Assembly: GCA_024305745.1 (NCBI GenBank)
Contig: JAHRBS010000002.1
Coordinates: 124,001 to 188,000, forward strand
Length of the DNA: 64,000 nucleotides
Direction of reading: 5' to 3'
From: Polyporus tsugae
Lineage: Eukaryota > Basidiomycota > Agaricomycetes > Polyporales > Polyporaceae
Shown one piece after another: positions 33,523 to 44,437 of this stretch. The position numbers and the translations under genes were made by a program. Within the stretch, counting starts at the first letter, position 1. Every line of letters starts with the position of its first letter. A model generated the notes under the pieces. It searched no databases and was not told the DNA's origin. It saw nothing but the letters and a program-made list of their open reading frames with translations.

Positions 33523-33924
33523 CTGGACTTGGGGTGGATGGTGAATGCCTAGTGCTGTTGTCATGCTCATCATTGTTGCTGTTATTCCCGTCATGTTATT
33601 GTATTACCACAGAGTACAACACTGAATGTGCATTGTGTCGACACCACAACACATGCAAGAGTGTGGAGAACATGAAACAAGAAATCAGGAAGCACCACAT
33701 TGGGTCAATATCACGACACACCAGGCTGAAGTAGGCGGCGTGCCAGCAACAAGGCGGAAGACATGAATATCATATGCTCTGTGATAGAGGAATATTTACT
33801 TGGGCGAGTTTGTACAGATGCACGACTACAAAGCGCGTGTAGGAAAATCAAGTACATGGTCATCGCAACGAGAGTCTTGCGAGATGGCGGCACGGGTCGG
33901 GACTGTGAAACGGACACTCTGCTG
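33523..33924. other. Intergenic between convergent genes of left arm
   Basis: It holds the 3' UTR of the kinase-like gene and the 3' flank of the minus-strand gene. Sequence from about 33538 on is retained in the right arm directly after a truncated intron. Confidence 0.5.
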
Positions 33925-34831
33925 TCATAGACGCTTCAGGATGTATTCTTGCCCATCCTTCAACACGAAGGACTCAGCTTCGGGTGCACCCTGCCCGCGA
34001 CACACGAACATTGAGAATGTGCGCTCTAGCGAACTAAGCCTCCTGGAGCCCAGTCCGCCTGACAGACTCCAGAGCTCGAAGCCGGGAGGACAGTCAACAG
34101 CATGACCAGTGCTCGTACGCACAAAATCCGCACAATACTCTTGCAAGGCAATGTTTCCAGGGAGCAGGCGGAGGGAATAATCGCTGTCCGGCATGGCGCG
34201 CATATAGACGTTCCGTGTGCCTGGACGCGGTTTGACCTACACACCCAATGCGGCTGAGACGCGAACGGGTTCATGGATGATGGAAGGCTGATCGGAACGT
34301 ACCCCTGATATACCACCCGACAAGTCGAGGAAAAACCCTAGCATCCTCGAAGACTCCCTCGGGTGTGCCTTTCCATGCGACCTGATGAGCGAATTTTTCG
34401 TCCAACCACGTCCTAAGTTCGCCCTCGGGTATGGTGTCGTTGGAGATGCCGAGCATAAAGATCTCGAAGTCGTTGAGCGGCTGGTAGCGGGGATGTCTTT
34501 GACGAATCCGGTCCAGCAGGGCCGCCCTCCTTGTATTTTGGGAATCTAGGCAGGGTGACGGAGAGGAAGACGGGGTGGAGAGCGAGCGCGGAGCACGAGA
34601 GTCCGAAGACGACCGATGGAGAGATAGCATTGAGTTCGAGGCCGAAGAGGAGGCGCGTTGTTGTGACAGAAGTGGTTGAGCGGCCTGATGAGAGCGAGGT
34701 TGATCACGACTGTATGGCTGTTTTCGTTTCGCCACCTGCAAGGGGACACGATCAGCGACAACCGTGACACACTATGGATTTGCGTGCCGCCTCACCTTCT
34801 GAGAAGATGCTTTTCTCGCAATATAAACCAT
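33925..34831 (-). pseudogene. Unknown 259-codon gene, left-arm copy with a 1-nt insertion
   Basis: Exons 34831-34796, 34735-34303 and 34236-33925 follow splice sites shared with the right-arm copy. The protein starts MVYIARKASSQK, has a Ser/Arg-rich stretch, then a conserved core (RYQPLNDFEIFMLGISND, GELRTWLDEKFAHQVAWKGT) and a third exon with RNVYMRAMPDSDYSLRL and SMFVCRGQGAPEAESFVL. Exon 2 is 433 nt where 432 is needed. The extra base is in an A run at about 34331-34335 (T5 on the coding strand, T4 in the other arm) and throws the end of exon 2 out of frame. The core resembles a small structured domain I cannot name. Otherwise this copy is intact, including its N-terminus, which is damaged in the right arm. 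Confidence 0.65.
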
Positions 34832-35479
34832 GGCGGGCGAGGTCAGGGAAGCTGACAGCGACGGAAGCCACGCCGAGCGAGGGTGGCAGTCGAGGTGAGG
34901 GCAAGATCGACATTGGACAACTTCTGCAGGAGAACTGAGGCTGGTGGTTGACCTTACATAAGCGAACACGCAAAACACGTGCACAGCTTTCTGAGTTGGC
35001 AGAGTCGCCGCCGTGACCCGTGCCACTCCCGTGGACCACACCCGCCTCTGTTATCAGATGTGCTCGACTGCCGTGTTGTGCACGACCCTTTTGTCTTCGA
35101 CCTGACTGCGACGAGAGATCCGACGATACGCGGGTCGTCGTACTACCTGCGCGGCCCCCTCCGCGCGTGGAGGCGTTCACATTTGGATTGGGACTGAGTT
35201 CGTCGCCAGCGCACGCAGAATGGGTCGATGGTTGTGGTAAGCAGGTGTCTTCTTCGGGTTGGACTCAATTGATGGAACCCTCTAAGCATGATAGACGTTT
35301 CACTAGCAGGGAGCTGCGTACACCGCGTTCTGGGGTTGGTGCGACCGCAGCGCACATCCACCTCTCACAATCGTCGGTTTGGCGCCATGGAATCCTGCAC
35401 CTCACGTATAAAGCAGTGTGAGCACCATCAGTGCTCGACGGTCAGTGACCTTGAAGCTCACCCTTCCTGAGCCACATCA
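34832..35479. other. Intergenic spanning the end of the left arm
   Basis: Similarity to the right arm fades near 35010-35020. No gene is recognised beyond that point until the decayed family copy. Confidence 0.35.
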
Positions 35480-36431
35480 TGGCGTCGTTCAAGTTCTTTC
35501 AAGTTCGTTCACCTCCAGTCCGGCAGCGGCTTTTTTTACATTGTCTTCTCTCAACGGTGCGTCGTCGCTGGTTCCTGTTCTCATGAAATCCCCAGCTTTC
35601 TCCCCCAAACCGGTAGAAGCTCGACTGGGTGCGACTATCATTGCCAAGATCTCAGAATCTTCCGTCGCTCGGAACCACCCTGCGATCACGTCGACAAGCG
35701 CTCCTCACTCAAATCTCATGGACGACCTGACAAGTTCCCGGTCGCAGACTTCGTGCGGCTGGCGATTGCAACGCCCTTCCCTGGCTTCGCGCCTTTCCCA
35801 TTCCTGCGATCAAGTCCTACTAGAAAGGCGGCGAGAACGTCGACCTCGTCCCTCATTGGTACTCAATCCTCACCATCCAATGCCCCAGCCTCCCATGGCG
35901 GGTAAACTTACCTGAAGCTGAAGCTCCGAGATGTTGAGAACACCCTCGCGTCCGTCCTCAAGGCCTCACCGCTGAGCTCGCAGACGGCCTCGTCCACCCA
36001 CATGACCGCCGCCTTGCCGCGCTCGAGCTTCCGCCCGCGGCCGCAGCCCAAGGGCCCTCGCTAGACGCGCTCGCCGAGCTGCTCGACATCATCGACAAGC
36101 ACGCCGGAAAGTACGATCCCTGCAGCCGGAACTGCCTCTGGCTCGCGGATCTCGTCCTCTTCCGCAGCGCGATGAAGTTCAGGGAGGTCGGGCCTGGCTC
36201 ACTAAGGGCCGGATCGAGTCCCCTGACTGGGCCATCCGGAAGTGCTTGCAGGCGGAGATCAACGTGCTCGCTGCGTCGACGCAGTGCTTTCTGCCTGATG
36301 GAGCGCCGGGGTGGATAGGTATCACCTATGGGGCACTGGGGCGCGTGTTCGGTGCCTTCGACATGCAGCGTGAGGTCGAGGACGTGGTGGGGAAGTGGCG
36401 AGATCACATGGACGTTGTTTTCTCTTCTTGA
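35480..36431 (+). pseudogene. Decayed copy of the 24.3 kb gene family (outside the arms)
   Basis: In order but in several frames, this region has matches to VADFVRLA, ENTLASVL, LAALE, a segment near 36060-36140 (LDALAELLDIIDK, CSRNCLWLADLVLF) and a long intact end from 36246 (INVLAASTQCFLPDG, ALGRVFGAFDMQREVEDVVG then KWRD). The motif NCLWLADLVLF is identical to the intact gene at 24.3 kb. Frameshifts in the 5' half make it nonfunctional. It is closer to the intact copy over its whole length than the two arm fragments are, so it is a separate duplicate. Confidence 0.7.
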
Positions 36432-36762
36432 TCGCGCTGGGTCGTGCTTGGTCGACAAGTTAGAAATTCCTGTTTAGCTGCCCGCCGTCTGCCTGCGACG
36501 GCTCGTACTTTGTGTAGAATATCGTGCTGAACTCTTCGATGTGGTTGTAGAGATGTGATGCGTTCAGATTCATTGAAAGAATATATTAGCTACAGGCGAG
36601 CTTGTTTCGCTTTTGAACTACGAGTGCTGAGACAGTACCAGATGCGACGCCGGGTCACCTCGAGACGTCGTAAGAACACTCCCGCGAAAGAACCGCCCTA
36701 AATCAAAACAGTTTGTAGAGAGAATGGATCCAGACAAGAGAGCGAGATCGAATGGGCCCGAT
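36432..36762. other. Short intergenic stretch
   Basis: It is A/T-richer sequence between convergent ends; no gene is seen. Confidence 0.4.
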
Positions 36763-38105
36763 TCAAGGCATGATTTGCGGGAGTCCAGTGTAACCTATCC
36801 CAGAGCCCTCGGTCGGGGGGTACGTGCGCGGATCATCAGGGTCCTACGTATGGTCCAAAGATGGTGTGTCAGTCATTCCCCATTTCATGGTATAGGGCTA
36901 CGCACATAAAACCCTCGGATTATATTCTCCGCATCGCCCTTCAGTGGATAGTGTCCGGTCTCCGAGACGGAGACTTCGTGGACCGGGCCAGTCTGTAAAC
37001 TGCCTGGTTGAATACTCGGGTCTCCGCCGATCTGTCTGAGTCTCCGGTGGCGGAAGACGATATAGAGTATGATCCCTAGGGTCAGAAGCAAACCGAGAAC
37101 CCCTCCGATGGCGCCGCCGACAATGGCGCCGACGTTGGACTGCTGCGTATTAGATACCGGTGCGCTCGTTTCCGTCACGGTAACCATGATCGTAGAAGTT
37201 GGCGACGGGAGTGCAATTGAGGTGTTTCCCATAGTAACGTCCGGAAGATCTGCATGTACACCCCAATTGAGTGCGTGTCGCAACCGAGGGCGAGATATCA
37301 GGAAGACAGACCTTGCGAAGCGAGAGCTTTGGCGGCATCTAGGTTGAAAGTGCCGTTGTTACTCTGCATGATAGATGTCAGAAGACAGGCCCCTGCATGG
37401 TGCAACTGCGAGGACACCGTAACTGACGAGGACTTCCAAGTATGCCCATCGCGGCACAGCGGTCCCGCCTGGGACCAGTTCGGGGTAACTACAATATGGT
37501 GATGGCACGAAGGGTCAGTACGCCGCCCCCTAGGAGTCGTCCACTGTCACCGATGCACTTACATCTTATCGTAGGTGCTCAAGCAATTGGAAGTATATGA
37601 CGGCCATCTGTTCTCGACTCGGGTCATCAAACGCTCAGCAGTCAGATTTTCAAGAGGTAACCAACTGTAAAGCCCCGCCACCCTGGCAGGCGCCGCATGC
37701 AGCCCGGAGAGAATATATGACTGTATTGCAGTCGCAAGGTGTGGACTCCGATGGGTCCCTCGAAGGCGGACCGCCATAATTCACGCCGGGGCCGATCTTC
37801 GAGACCACGCTCGCTTGACAAGGAACATATAACCTCAGACATGGTTGCGCCGGATGAACGCTGGGAGAGACTCACGGGCACCAGCGCCGTAGCATGGAAC
37901 GTACAGCCACGAAGCAACTAAGCATGGACTCTGGTCCCGCGAGTTCGTCATCTGGGAGAATAGTGTCAGCTCACCTGGACATGCTTAGTCTGAGTAGTCA
38001 TACCCAGTCGTAATCGGGAGAGCATGTTGCTGCAGTACCCTGGGCGTATACGGTCGAAATCAAGAAAGCAAAAAATCCGATGGCGAAAATCGGTGGCGCG
38101 AGCAT
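36763..38105 (-). CDS. Cys-rich type I membrane protein, tandem copy A
   Basis: Eight exons (38105-38004, 37951-37876, 37813-37682, 37617-37563, 37488-37434, 37363-37312, 37249-36906, 36843-36763) join in phase to 298 aa. A signal peptide (MLAPPIFAIGFFAFLISTVY) leads to a Cys-rich ectodomain with SPCLVASWLYVPCYG, STPCDCNTVIYSL and AACGACQ, then RWPSYTSNC and VPGGTAVPRWAYLE. A Ser/Thr stalk precedes one helix (VGAIVGGAIGGVLGLLLTLG), a basic FRHRRLRQ stop-transfer and a short tail ending GYTGLPQIMP. I recognise this as a widespread Agaricomycete surface-protein family of unknown role, with the usual motifs PCLVA..L, PC.CNTV.YSL and GTAVP.WAYLD. Every splice site is canonical GT-AG. It is the only clearly intact member of the three-copy array. 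Confidence 0.8.
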
Positions 38106-38505
38106 CGTCAAGAAATCTGAAAGAACTTGGGGTAACACGAAGGTACCTCGTGCCCCTTCAACACATGCAATATAAGAGAGAATCTAGTGATGATCAAGGC
38201 AGGCTGTGTGCTTAGGGTTCAGTCTTCAATCAAGGTTATATTACCAAGGGTGCAACGGTCCGAGCCTTGGATCAGCTAGTATACGGTAGGGAGCCTTCCA
38301 AATTCACCATCGCGCTTACTTTGAATCCACCGTGTGAGCCGGGAGGCATCAGATGACCCTCATGAAAGGTGTTCGGCTTGAAGCGTCTGGACATGTCTCT
38401 GAGCATCGAACGAAGGGCGGCAAGATCAAAGTTGATGACTATAAGTATGCGCACCAACATCATAAGCGTACCCAAGTGTCCATGAGGACAAGGTCACATC
38501 TGGAT
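38106..38505. other. Intergenic between array copies A and B
   Basis: No gene is seen. It presumably contains the promoter of copy A. Confidence 0.4.
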
Positions 38506-39665
38506 TCAAGACGTGATTTGCGGGTAACCTATAGACTCTGTATCACCTTGCGCCGCTGCGTACGCGCGCGGTGGATCGTCTGGATACGTGCGTGTCAGGG
38601 TCCTATGCGCGATCGAGTGATGGAGGCAATGTCAACCTTTGAAAGTTCAAGGCCTTGTGTTACGCACGTAGAACCCTCTAGTACTTGCCGAAAAGTCCTT
38701 CAATCCGAGAACCCCTCCAACGTCGCGGACTGCTGTGCCGATGAAATCGCTTCCGTCGCAGTTGAGGACGCAAGCTTGCCGGAGGAAGTCGATGACGAGG
38801 GTAGCATTGAAGGGTTTTCCGATGTAACGTCCGGCAGATCTGCACGCACGCCACAATCAGTGTGTTGCAACTGAGCACGTCAAGATAGCACGAAGACAAA
38901 GACAGACTTTGCGAAGCAAGGGCTTTGGCCGCGTCTAGGTCGAAGGTACTGTTACTCTGCATGGTAAGTGTTAGAAGACGAGCAGGCTCAACACGGCGCA
39001 ACCGCGAGCAGACAACTGAAAATCGCGTCCAAATATGCCCATTGCGGAATAGCAGTCCCTCCGGGGATTGATTCGGGATAGCTGCAGCGCCGTTCACACA
39101 TACGGTACACATATGTTCGATTGTAGGTGGCCGTGCAGTTGCTGGTATACATCGGCCATCTGGTATCGAGGGCGACCAAGGATCAACTGCCAGATTTTCG
39201 AAACAACGATAGAATCAATGCACGGTAAGGCCCCGCCATCCTAGCAGATACCGCATGCAGCACCGAGCGAATAGGGGACCGTGTTGCAGTCGCAAGGCGT
39301 GGACTCGGACGGGTTCTCCAAAGGCGGACCACCGCGATTCACGCCCGCGGGGATCTCTGAGACCACGCTCGCTTGACAACGAACGCTTACCAGACACGCG
39401 TACAGATCAACGCTGACGAGAAACTCACGAGCCCCGGTGCTGTAGCATGAAACATACAGCCACGAGGCGACCAAACATGGATTCTGGTTCTGCGAGTTCG
39501 TCATCTGAGGGCAGTGATGTATCAGATAAACACATACATGACGGCGACTCGGAGTGGATGTACCCAATCATATTGAGGAAGGCATGTGGCCGCAATACCT
39601 CGAGCAGAGACGGTAGAAGTCCAGGACCCAAAAAAAGTAAGCGCGAGAATCAGTGGTGGGAGCAT
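38506..39665 (-). pseudogene. Cys-rich membrane protein, tandem copy B, decayed
   Basis: The signal peptide (MLPPLILALTFFGSWTSTVS), the NPCLVASWLYVSCYS segment, STPCDCNTVPYSLGAACGIC, TRWPMYTSNC and SIPGGTAIPQWAYLD follow the order of copy A. Several lesions are clear. The codon after CGIC is TAG (near 39243) where A has CAG, and the GT donor that follows in A is AT here. The DNA for the stalk, transmembrane helix and most of the cytoplasmic tail is missing: sequence passes from the ectodomain end to a piece of the tail. The final exon is shortened. It cannot make a membrane protein of this family. Confidence 0.65.
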
Positions 39666-39936
39666 AGCTGGCAGAGAGGGATGGGGCAACGAGAAAGCCT
39701 TGTACTCCTTCAAGCCATGCGATATAGCTGTGAATAGAGAGACGATCAAGACGAGCTGGTGAAGGTTCAAGTTCCCAAACTTACGATGGCCTTGGATCAG
39801 CAATAGTGGAGCACTGGTATGCGAATATACCCTCGCCTCTGTTTCGCGAGCCAACTCGGCAGCGTTGCGAGCTCGTCTCAAGGCTGCCCTCAAGCTGACG
39901 TTAGGAGACATCTGGCGGCGGACGGAGCCCGAGGAA
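39666..39936. other. Spacer between copy B and the MITE
   Basis: No coding signal; it probably contained the promoter of copy B. Confidence 0.35.
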
Positions 39937-39938
39937 TA

Positions 39939-40292
39939 GGGGTGCTCAATCCTTAGAGCCACTGGCCACTGGCCGCGTTCGGGGACAATGGATGGACAGA
40001 TCGGCAGTGAGAAGCTAGCCGCCGAACCCGTCGATGCGCAGCCATGGGTTCCTTCCCTCGCCCAAGGTGGTTTGAGGTTGGTGTCAAACGGCGTGTAATG
40101 CCCCCCTCTTCAACATACTCGAAAATCAGAATTTTCGGGAACGTTGAGAGAGTGGTAGACATGTTCGAACGAAACGAATGGAAGCGCTCAAGTCTGTTGC
40201 TTCCCATATACGGGAGCTCGGCTCGCCCATCATGTCCATCAATTGCTGTTGAACGCGGCCAGTGGCCAGTGGCTCTAAGGATTGAGCACCCC
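39939..40292. mobile_element. MITE-like element with long perfect terminal inverted repeats
   Basis: The two ends are exact reverse complements over at least 42 bp (39939-39980 and 40251-40292), beginning GGGGTGCTCAATCC. Each end is bordered by TA (39937-39938 and 40293-40294), consistent with a TA target-site duplication of the Tc1/mariner type. The 354-bp element has no coding capacity. Perfect identity of the two ends points to a recent or still mobilisable copy. It lies between copies B and C of the membrane-protein array. No second copy was noticed in the window. Confidence 0.75.
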
Positions 40293-40294
40293 TA

Positions 40295-40946
40295 ATGGGA
40301 CAACGCTTCACCGAGTCAAAGGCGAGGTTGGGCGAGGGCATCGGATCGAGCGCGCAAGCGTTGAATTCCGGTAACCAAACAGCTGCCAGTTGCATCAGCC
40401 AAGAGCTTCCGAGAACAACCATACATGACTTACTGTAGCTCCACTAGTTGACAGTTGTTCGAGAGGCGCTGATTAGGGTCGAGACGGAGACGCAGCGTCC
40501 AAAGGAAATCGGACCGCGTGGCATTATGGAGCAGTCCGATCCGGGTTCGCAGTCCAGCTCAGCGAGAGGCCTACTCATTGAGCCCCAGAGTGAACACGTC
40601 GCACGTTGAACCGGGTGGGTATGCTGACTGGGAAGCGTGCTCGATGCATTCGACACCCACGAGGGCCAAAGCCGGGGGGAGTGCCTGCCCGCCTTGTGAC
40701 TAGTGTTCTCGATGGCTTGTGCTCTTGATGACTATATCGCGATGAACGCTAGCCGTGTTTGCGGGTATGAATTCGGATGGATTTGAAGGGATATGTACAC
40801 TTTAGAACCAAGAGTATCAAAGTCGAGACTATACCGGGTTTGGAGCGCCTGGATATCATAGAAAGAAGCGCGTCAAACACAAAATAACATTGCATGCCGA
40901 CCAGCGGAAGACCCGAAACTAGAATGACCTCGAGAACGATCCCGAT
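40295..40946. other. Intergenic between MITE and copy C
   Basis: No gene is seen; short unsupported frames only. Confidence 0.4.
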
Positions 40947-42355
40947 TCAGGACATGACTTGCGGGAGTCCAGTGTACCCCACCCCCGCGTTCTGGGTCGT
41001 CTGGGCCACGGGGTACGTGCGCGGGTCATTCGGGTCCTACGCATGGTCAAAAGATGGTGTGTCAGCAGTTCGACATTTGATGACACGGAAGCTACGCACA
41101 TAGAGCCCTCCCAGGCTCCCCGCCTCGCCCTTCAATGTCGGGACATGGTAACTGGGCGGTTCTGAACCAACGACGTCACGGACTTCGGTAGTCTGTAAGC
41201 CGTACAGAATCTGGTCTCTGCGTATTTGCCTCCGGTGGCGGAGGATGATATAGAGGACGAGTGCGCCAACCAGCAGCAAACCAACGACCCCCCCGATGGA
41301 GCCGCCCACAATCGCGCCTAAGTTGCTGCCGGACTGCTCCGCAGACGGGCTCGTCTGGGTAGCGGACGGGGAGATATCTTGTGAACGTGTGCCAGTTTCG
41401 CTTGACGTTGACGTTGAGGACGTAGGAGCGCTGCTGGTAGAAGATAGCGTTGACGACGTGGGCGTCGCAGAGCTTCCAGATCTAACATCCGGCAGATCTG
41501 GTTGAACGATACGTTCAGTACGTCGCAACCGAGGGAAAGCCTTTAGGAAGACGCACTTTGGAGAGCGAGAGCTTTGGCGGCGTCTAGGTTGAAGGTGCCG
41601 TTACTCTGCATAGTCAAGGTCAGAAACCATCCGGGGCCAAACAAGAGGTGGCAACCGACCATCACGTCCAAGAATGCCCATTCTGGCACAGCGGTCCCGC
41701 CAAGAATCCCCCAGGGGTAGCTGCAGCAAGGTCACAGGAACCAACGGTCAGCGAGCCGTTCCACCACCACCAGTCCGCCGTACCGTTCACTTACGTCTCA
41801 TTGTAGGTGGTCGAGCAGTTGGTAGAATACATCGGCCATCTGGTATTGAGGGCGTCAGAAGCCAGGCAGTATACTTTCCGATACAGAAGCAGAACGAACG
41901 AACGAACGTTTCAATAGCCTGCGCAGCATTGATATCGCCAATCTGGCAAATTCCGCATGCAGCCAGGGCGGAATAAATGACCGTGTTGCATTCACATTGA
42001 GGGCCTTGGGCCTTCCACGGGCCGGTATACCCGGGAGAACCGATTGTGAGTTTGTTCACGTGACTCGCTGAACGGACGTCAGACATCGGTATGGATGCAA
42101 CGCTGGGAGAGACTCACATTGACCGCTGCCCCAACAAGGAACGTACAGCCACGCAGTAACCAAGCACGGGCTCTGGCCCAACGAGTTCGTCATCTCAAGG
42201 TATATCAGGCAAGCCGGACCTGCTCGACAAGGAACACAGATTGGACGTACCCAAGCGTGTTCAGGAAGGCATGTCGCGTCAGTGGCCTGGGCAGATGCGG
42301 GGGAGATCCACAGGGCAGGAAATAGGAGGACAGAAGCTAGCGCGGGGCCAAGCAT
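40947..42355 (-). CDS. Cys-rich type I membrane protein, tandem copy C, damaged splice site
   Basis: Exon 1 (42355-42251) encodes the signal peptide MLGPALASVLLFPALWISPA; exon 2 (42193-42118) has NSLGQSPCLVTAWLYVPCWG and exon 3 starts at 42067 (SPGYTGPWKAQGPQCECNTV). Later exons have TRWPMYSTNC, GGTAVPEWAFLDVM and NGTFNLDAAKALAL. Next are a Ser/Thr stalk, the helix LGAIVGGSIGGVVGLLLVGA and basic RHRRQIRR; after an intron near 41102-41040 the end is DPNDPRTYPVAQTTQ through GLPQVMS. The third intron is abnormal. The donor seen in copy A (CAGG|GTGG) reads CAGATTGG here, no AG lies at the matching acceptor, and the intron has gained (CGAA)n units at 41893-41908. Reading through meets a stop. The gene is therefore either inactive or spliced at sites I cannot identify. 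Confidence 0.6.
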
Positions 42356-43749
42356 CTTCAAGAAAGACGGGGTCTCGCGAAAGCCCTGCCACTTCGCTGT
42401 AGGGGGGGATTTAAGGAAAAACAGGATGGTCATCCGAGCAGGCTGTGCTGAAGCTTACTATTATTGCCAATCAGCACCTTTTCCAAAAACGTGGCAATGG
42501 CCTGGCGATCAACTACAATGGAATTCTAAGTATGATCTATCGGATTGCAATCCGAGGTTTGCAATACATCAAAATGTTTGCAACGCATCAAAACGCATGG
42601 GAATTCGTTACTTACTACGTTGTCATTGGAGCCAATCGCCATTCCATTGCCACGGTTTGGGGTCCCCGCAGATTTGATGATACTTTAGCGACGTCGCGCC
42701 CACTTCAGGACCCTGCAGTCAGCTTCGCGACGCACTGGAACGACATATCCGAATCGGATCGGTGCCTGGCGAGTCGCCGAGGAATCTTCGGACGTATTAT
42801 GCTGTGGCCGTGTTGTCCGCTCGAATGCAAGCAGGCGCATATTACGACTCAGAGAACGCTTCTTCGGGTCGGGGACATCGGAATGAGGGCCCAGCAGGGA
42901 CTTGAGCTTGAAACCTGCAACCCAAAATCTGTAACGATGAGTCGAGATGAGAACCACTTCTGAAAAAAACAAACATAGATGTGCTTTGAACTGCCCCACC
43001 TACTTCCTTTGGTAAGGATCCTTGGGCCATCGATTCCTCGGCACGAGACACCAGCCGGGGGGAAGTAGTAAGCCTAGGCCTGTCTACGTAACTGGCCGTA
43101 GACGACACGTGGCAGAACCAAACGGATTCGCTAGGCTCAGCAAATCCGAGGCGTGGAAGTCAACTGAGCCGACAAAGGTGGATGGACGAAGTGGTCTCCA
43201 AGTGGTACGTAGATGCAAACAGCTTCGAGGTCGCGGCGGTTACACGATTACGTGGTGACGATGGACGGTTAGGACCAAGCTTGAAGCTTGAAGCAGTACG
43301 GGCGTTTGCTAGACTCGAACCAGTCGATCGGGACACGTCAGCGGAGAGTGAAAAGATAGACCGCCCTGTGCGCACGAACGGCGGTGTGGAATTGTCAATC
43401 ACCGGTCCCGGGACTCCTCTTCAGAGTTCGAACTTCTGCCAGGCGCACATGGTCGAACGTACTTGTACTGAAAGTCTGAAACTCGGAGGACAGTCACATC
43501 ACACATTCTGTCACAACACATAAAGGAAACACTACGCTAAAAACATACATATGTCATGACTCAGGGACAGCGCGAGAGCAATGTACGACGTGCATCGACG
43601 AGCGAATCATCATGGGAGGGGACGATATGGCGGAACAGGAACAGACAACAAAGCAACATCACAAGCAACGAAGCTTATCAAGAGAGCAGAGAGAAGGGAA
43701 GGAGAGGGATGACGGTGCAAAGCAGGTGAGTGTTCGACGTTCGATGCTC
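42356..43749. other. 1.4 kb without a recognised gene
   Basis: Open frames of about 170 and 113 codons (42445-42963, 43182-43523) lack motifs, have no splice-phase support and have noncoding-like composition. No terminal repeats were found. Confidence 0.3.
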
Positions 43750-44437
43750 CTATGCATACCCGAGCTCCGCCCAGTAGGCGTTGCCCATCATGCGGTTCAG
43801 CGCGACGAGCCTATACTTCAGGAACTCCTGGGAAACAAGCGAGAAAGATTCCGAGGGGGATCAGTACGCCATCGGGGTGGCACGGTACGGTATGGGACAC
43901 TCGACAACTCACGGGGCACAGCTGCGTGAACTCGACGACGACCGCGAGCGCAAGCCCGTCCTTGCGGTCCGTCTTGTACGCCTTGTTGATCGGGATCGAG
44001 CGGTAGTAGTGCTTCCAGCCCCCCGTCTTATCCGGCGCCTGCACCACCAGTTAGCGTTCCGTAAGCGCAAGCACAGAAGGAGGACACACCCAGATCGCTA
44101 CGATGATCTCGGGGACTTTCTGGTCGACGAACGGGGCGAGGGGCCGCTCGTCTCCGGCGTCGACCCACCGCCGCACCATCGTCCCGTGCTCGTGGATCTC
44201 GCGCATCCGGACACCCAACGGGCGCGGCGCCGGGGGCTGGACAGAGTCGTATGAGGGTGGGTATGGCGGGACGGGCTCGCTGAACGTGATGCGGCGGGGG
44301 CCGAAGGTGACGTTAGCGAAGCCCGTCTTCCGCGTGAAAGCGTTGTTGGCTGGGGCCGGGCTGAGTTTCGCCAGCGTTATCGGTGTCGGTGGGGCAGTTG
44401 TCATGTTGGGGACATGGATGTAGTGAGAGTGTTGCAT
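43750..44437 (-). CDS. Unknown small protein, 3 exons
   Basis: Exons 44437-44090, 44038-43913 and 43827-43750 join in phase to 183 aa; a second ATG at 44404 (MTTAPPTPITLAKLSPAP) gives 172 aa and may be the real start. The N-terminal half is Pro-rich (VPPYPPSYDSVQPPAPRP). The C-terminal half is a compact domain with KVPEIIVAIWAPDKTGGWKH, YYRSIPINKAYKTDRKDGLA, VVVEFTQLCPQEFLKYRL and NAYWAELGYA. There is no signal peptide or membrane helix. Its size, three-exon layout and Pro-rich start recall the 158-aa genes in the duplication arms, but sequence similarity is not convincing. Function unknown. Confidence 0.65.

Larger units (their letters stand above)
28140..35020 (+). repeat. Left arm of a large inverted segmental duplication
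   Basis: This arm matches 57170-63110 in reverse orientation, gene by gene and in noncoding DNA: the 3' end of the membrane-protein gene, a fragment of the 24.3 kb family, the 158-aa gene, the promoter region with a (CCA)n tract, the kinase-like gene, and the 259-codon gene with about 190 bp of upstream DNA. Ends were placed by eye and may be off by some tens of bases. The arm is about 0.94 kb longer than the other, mainly because the other arm lost the kinase-like exon. Confidence 0.85.

Noticed and set aside
43300..43350. T-arm-like GGTTCGAGTCT on the minus strand suggesting a tRNA
   Set aside because: The flanking bases do not pair as a T stem and no acceptor stem or anticodon arm could be built.
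42445..43523. Open frames that could be a gene between copy C and the next gene
   Set aside because: No domain, no coherent splice phase and noncoding-like base composition.
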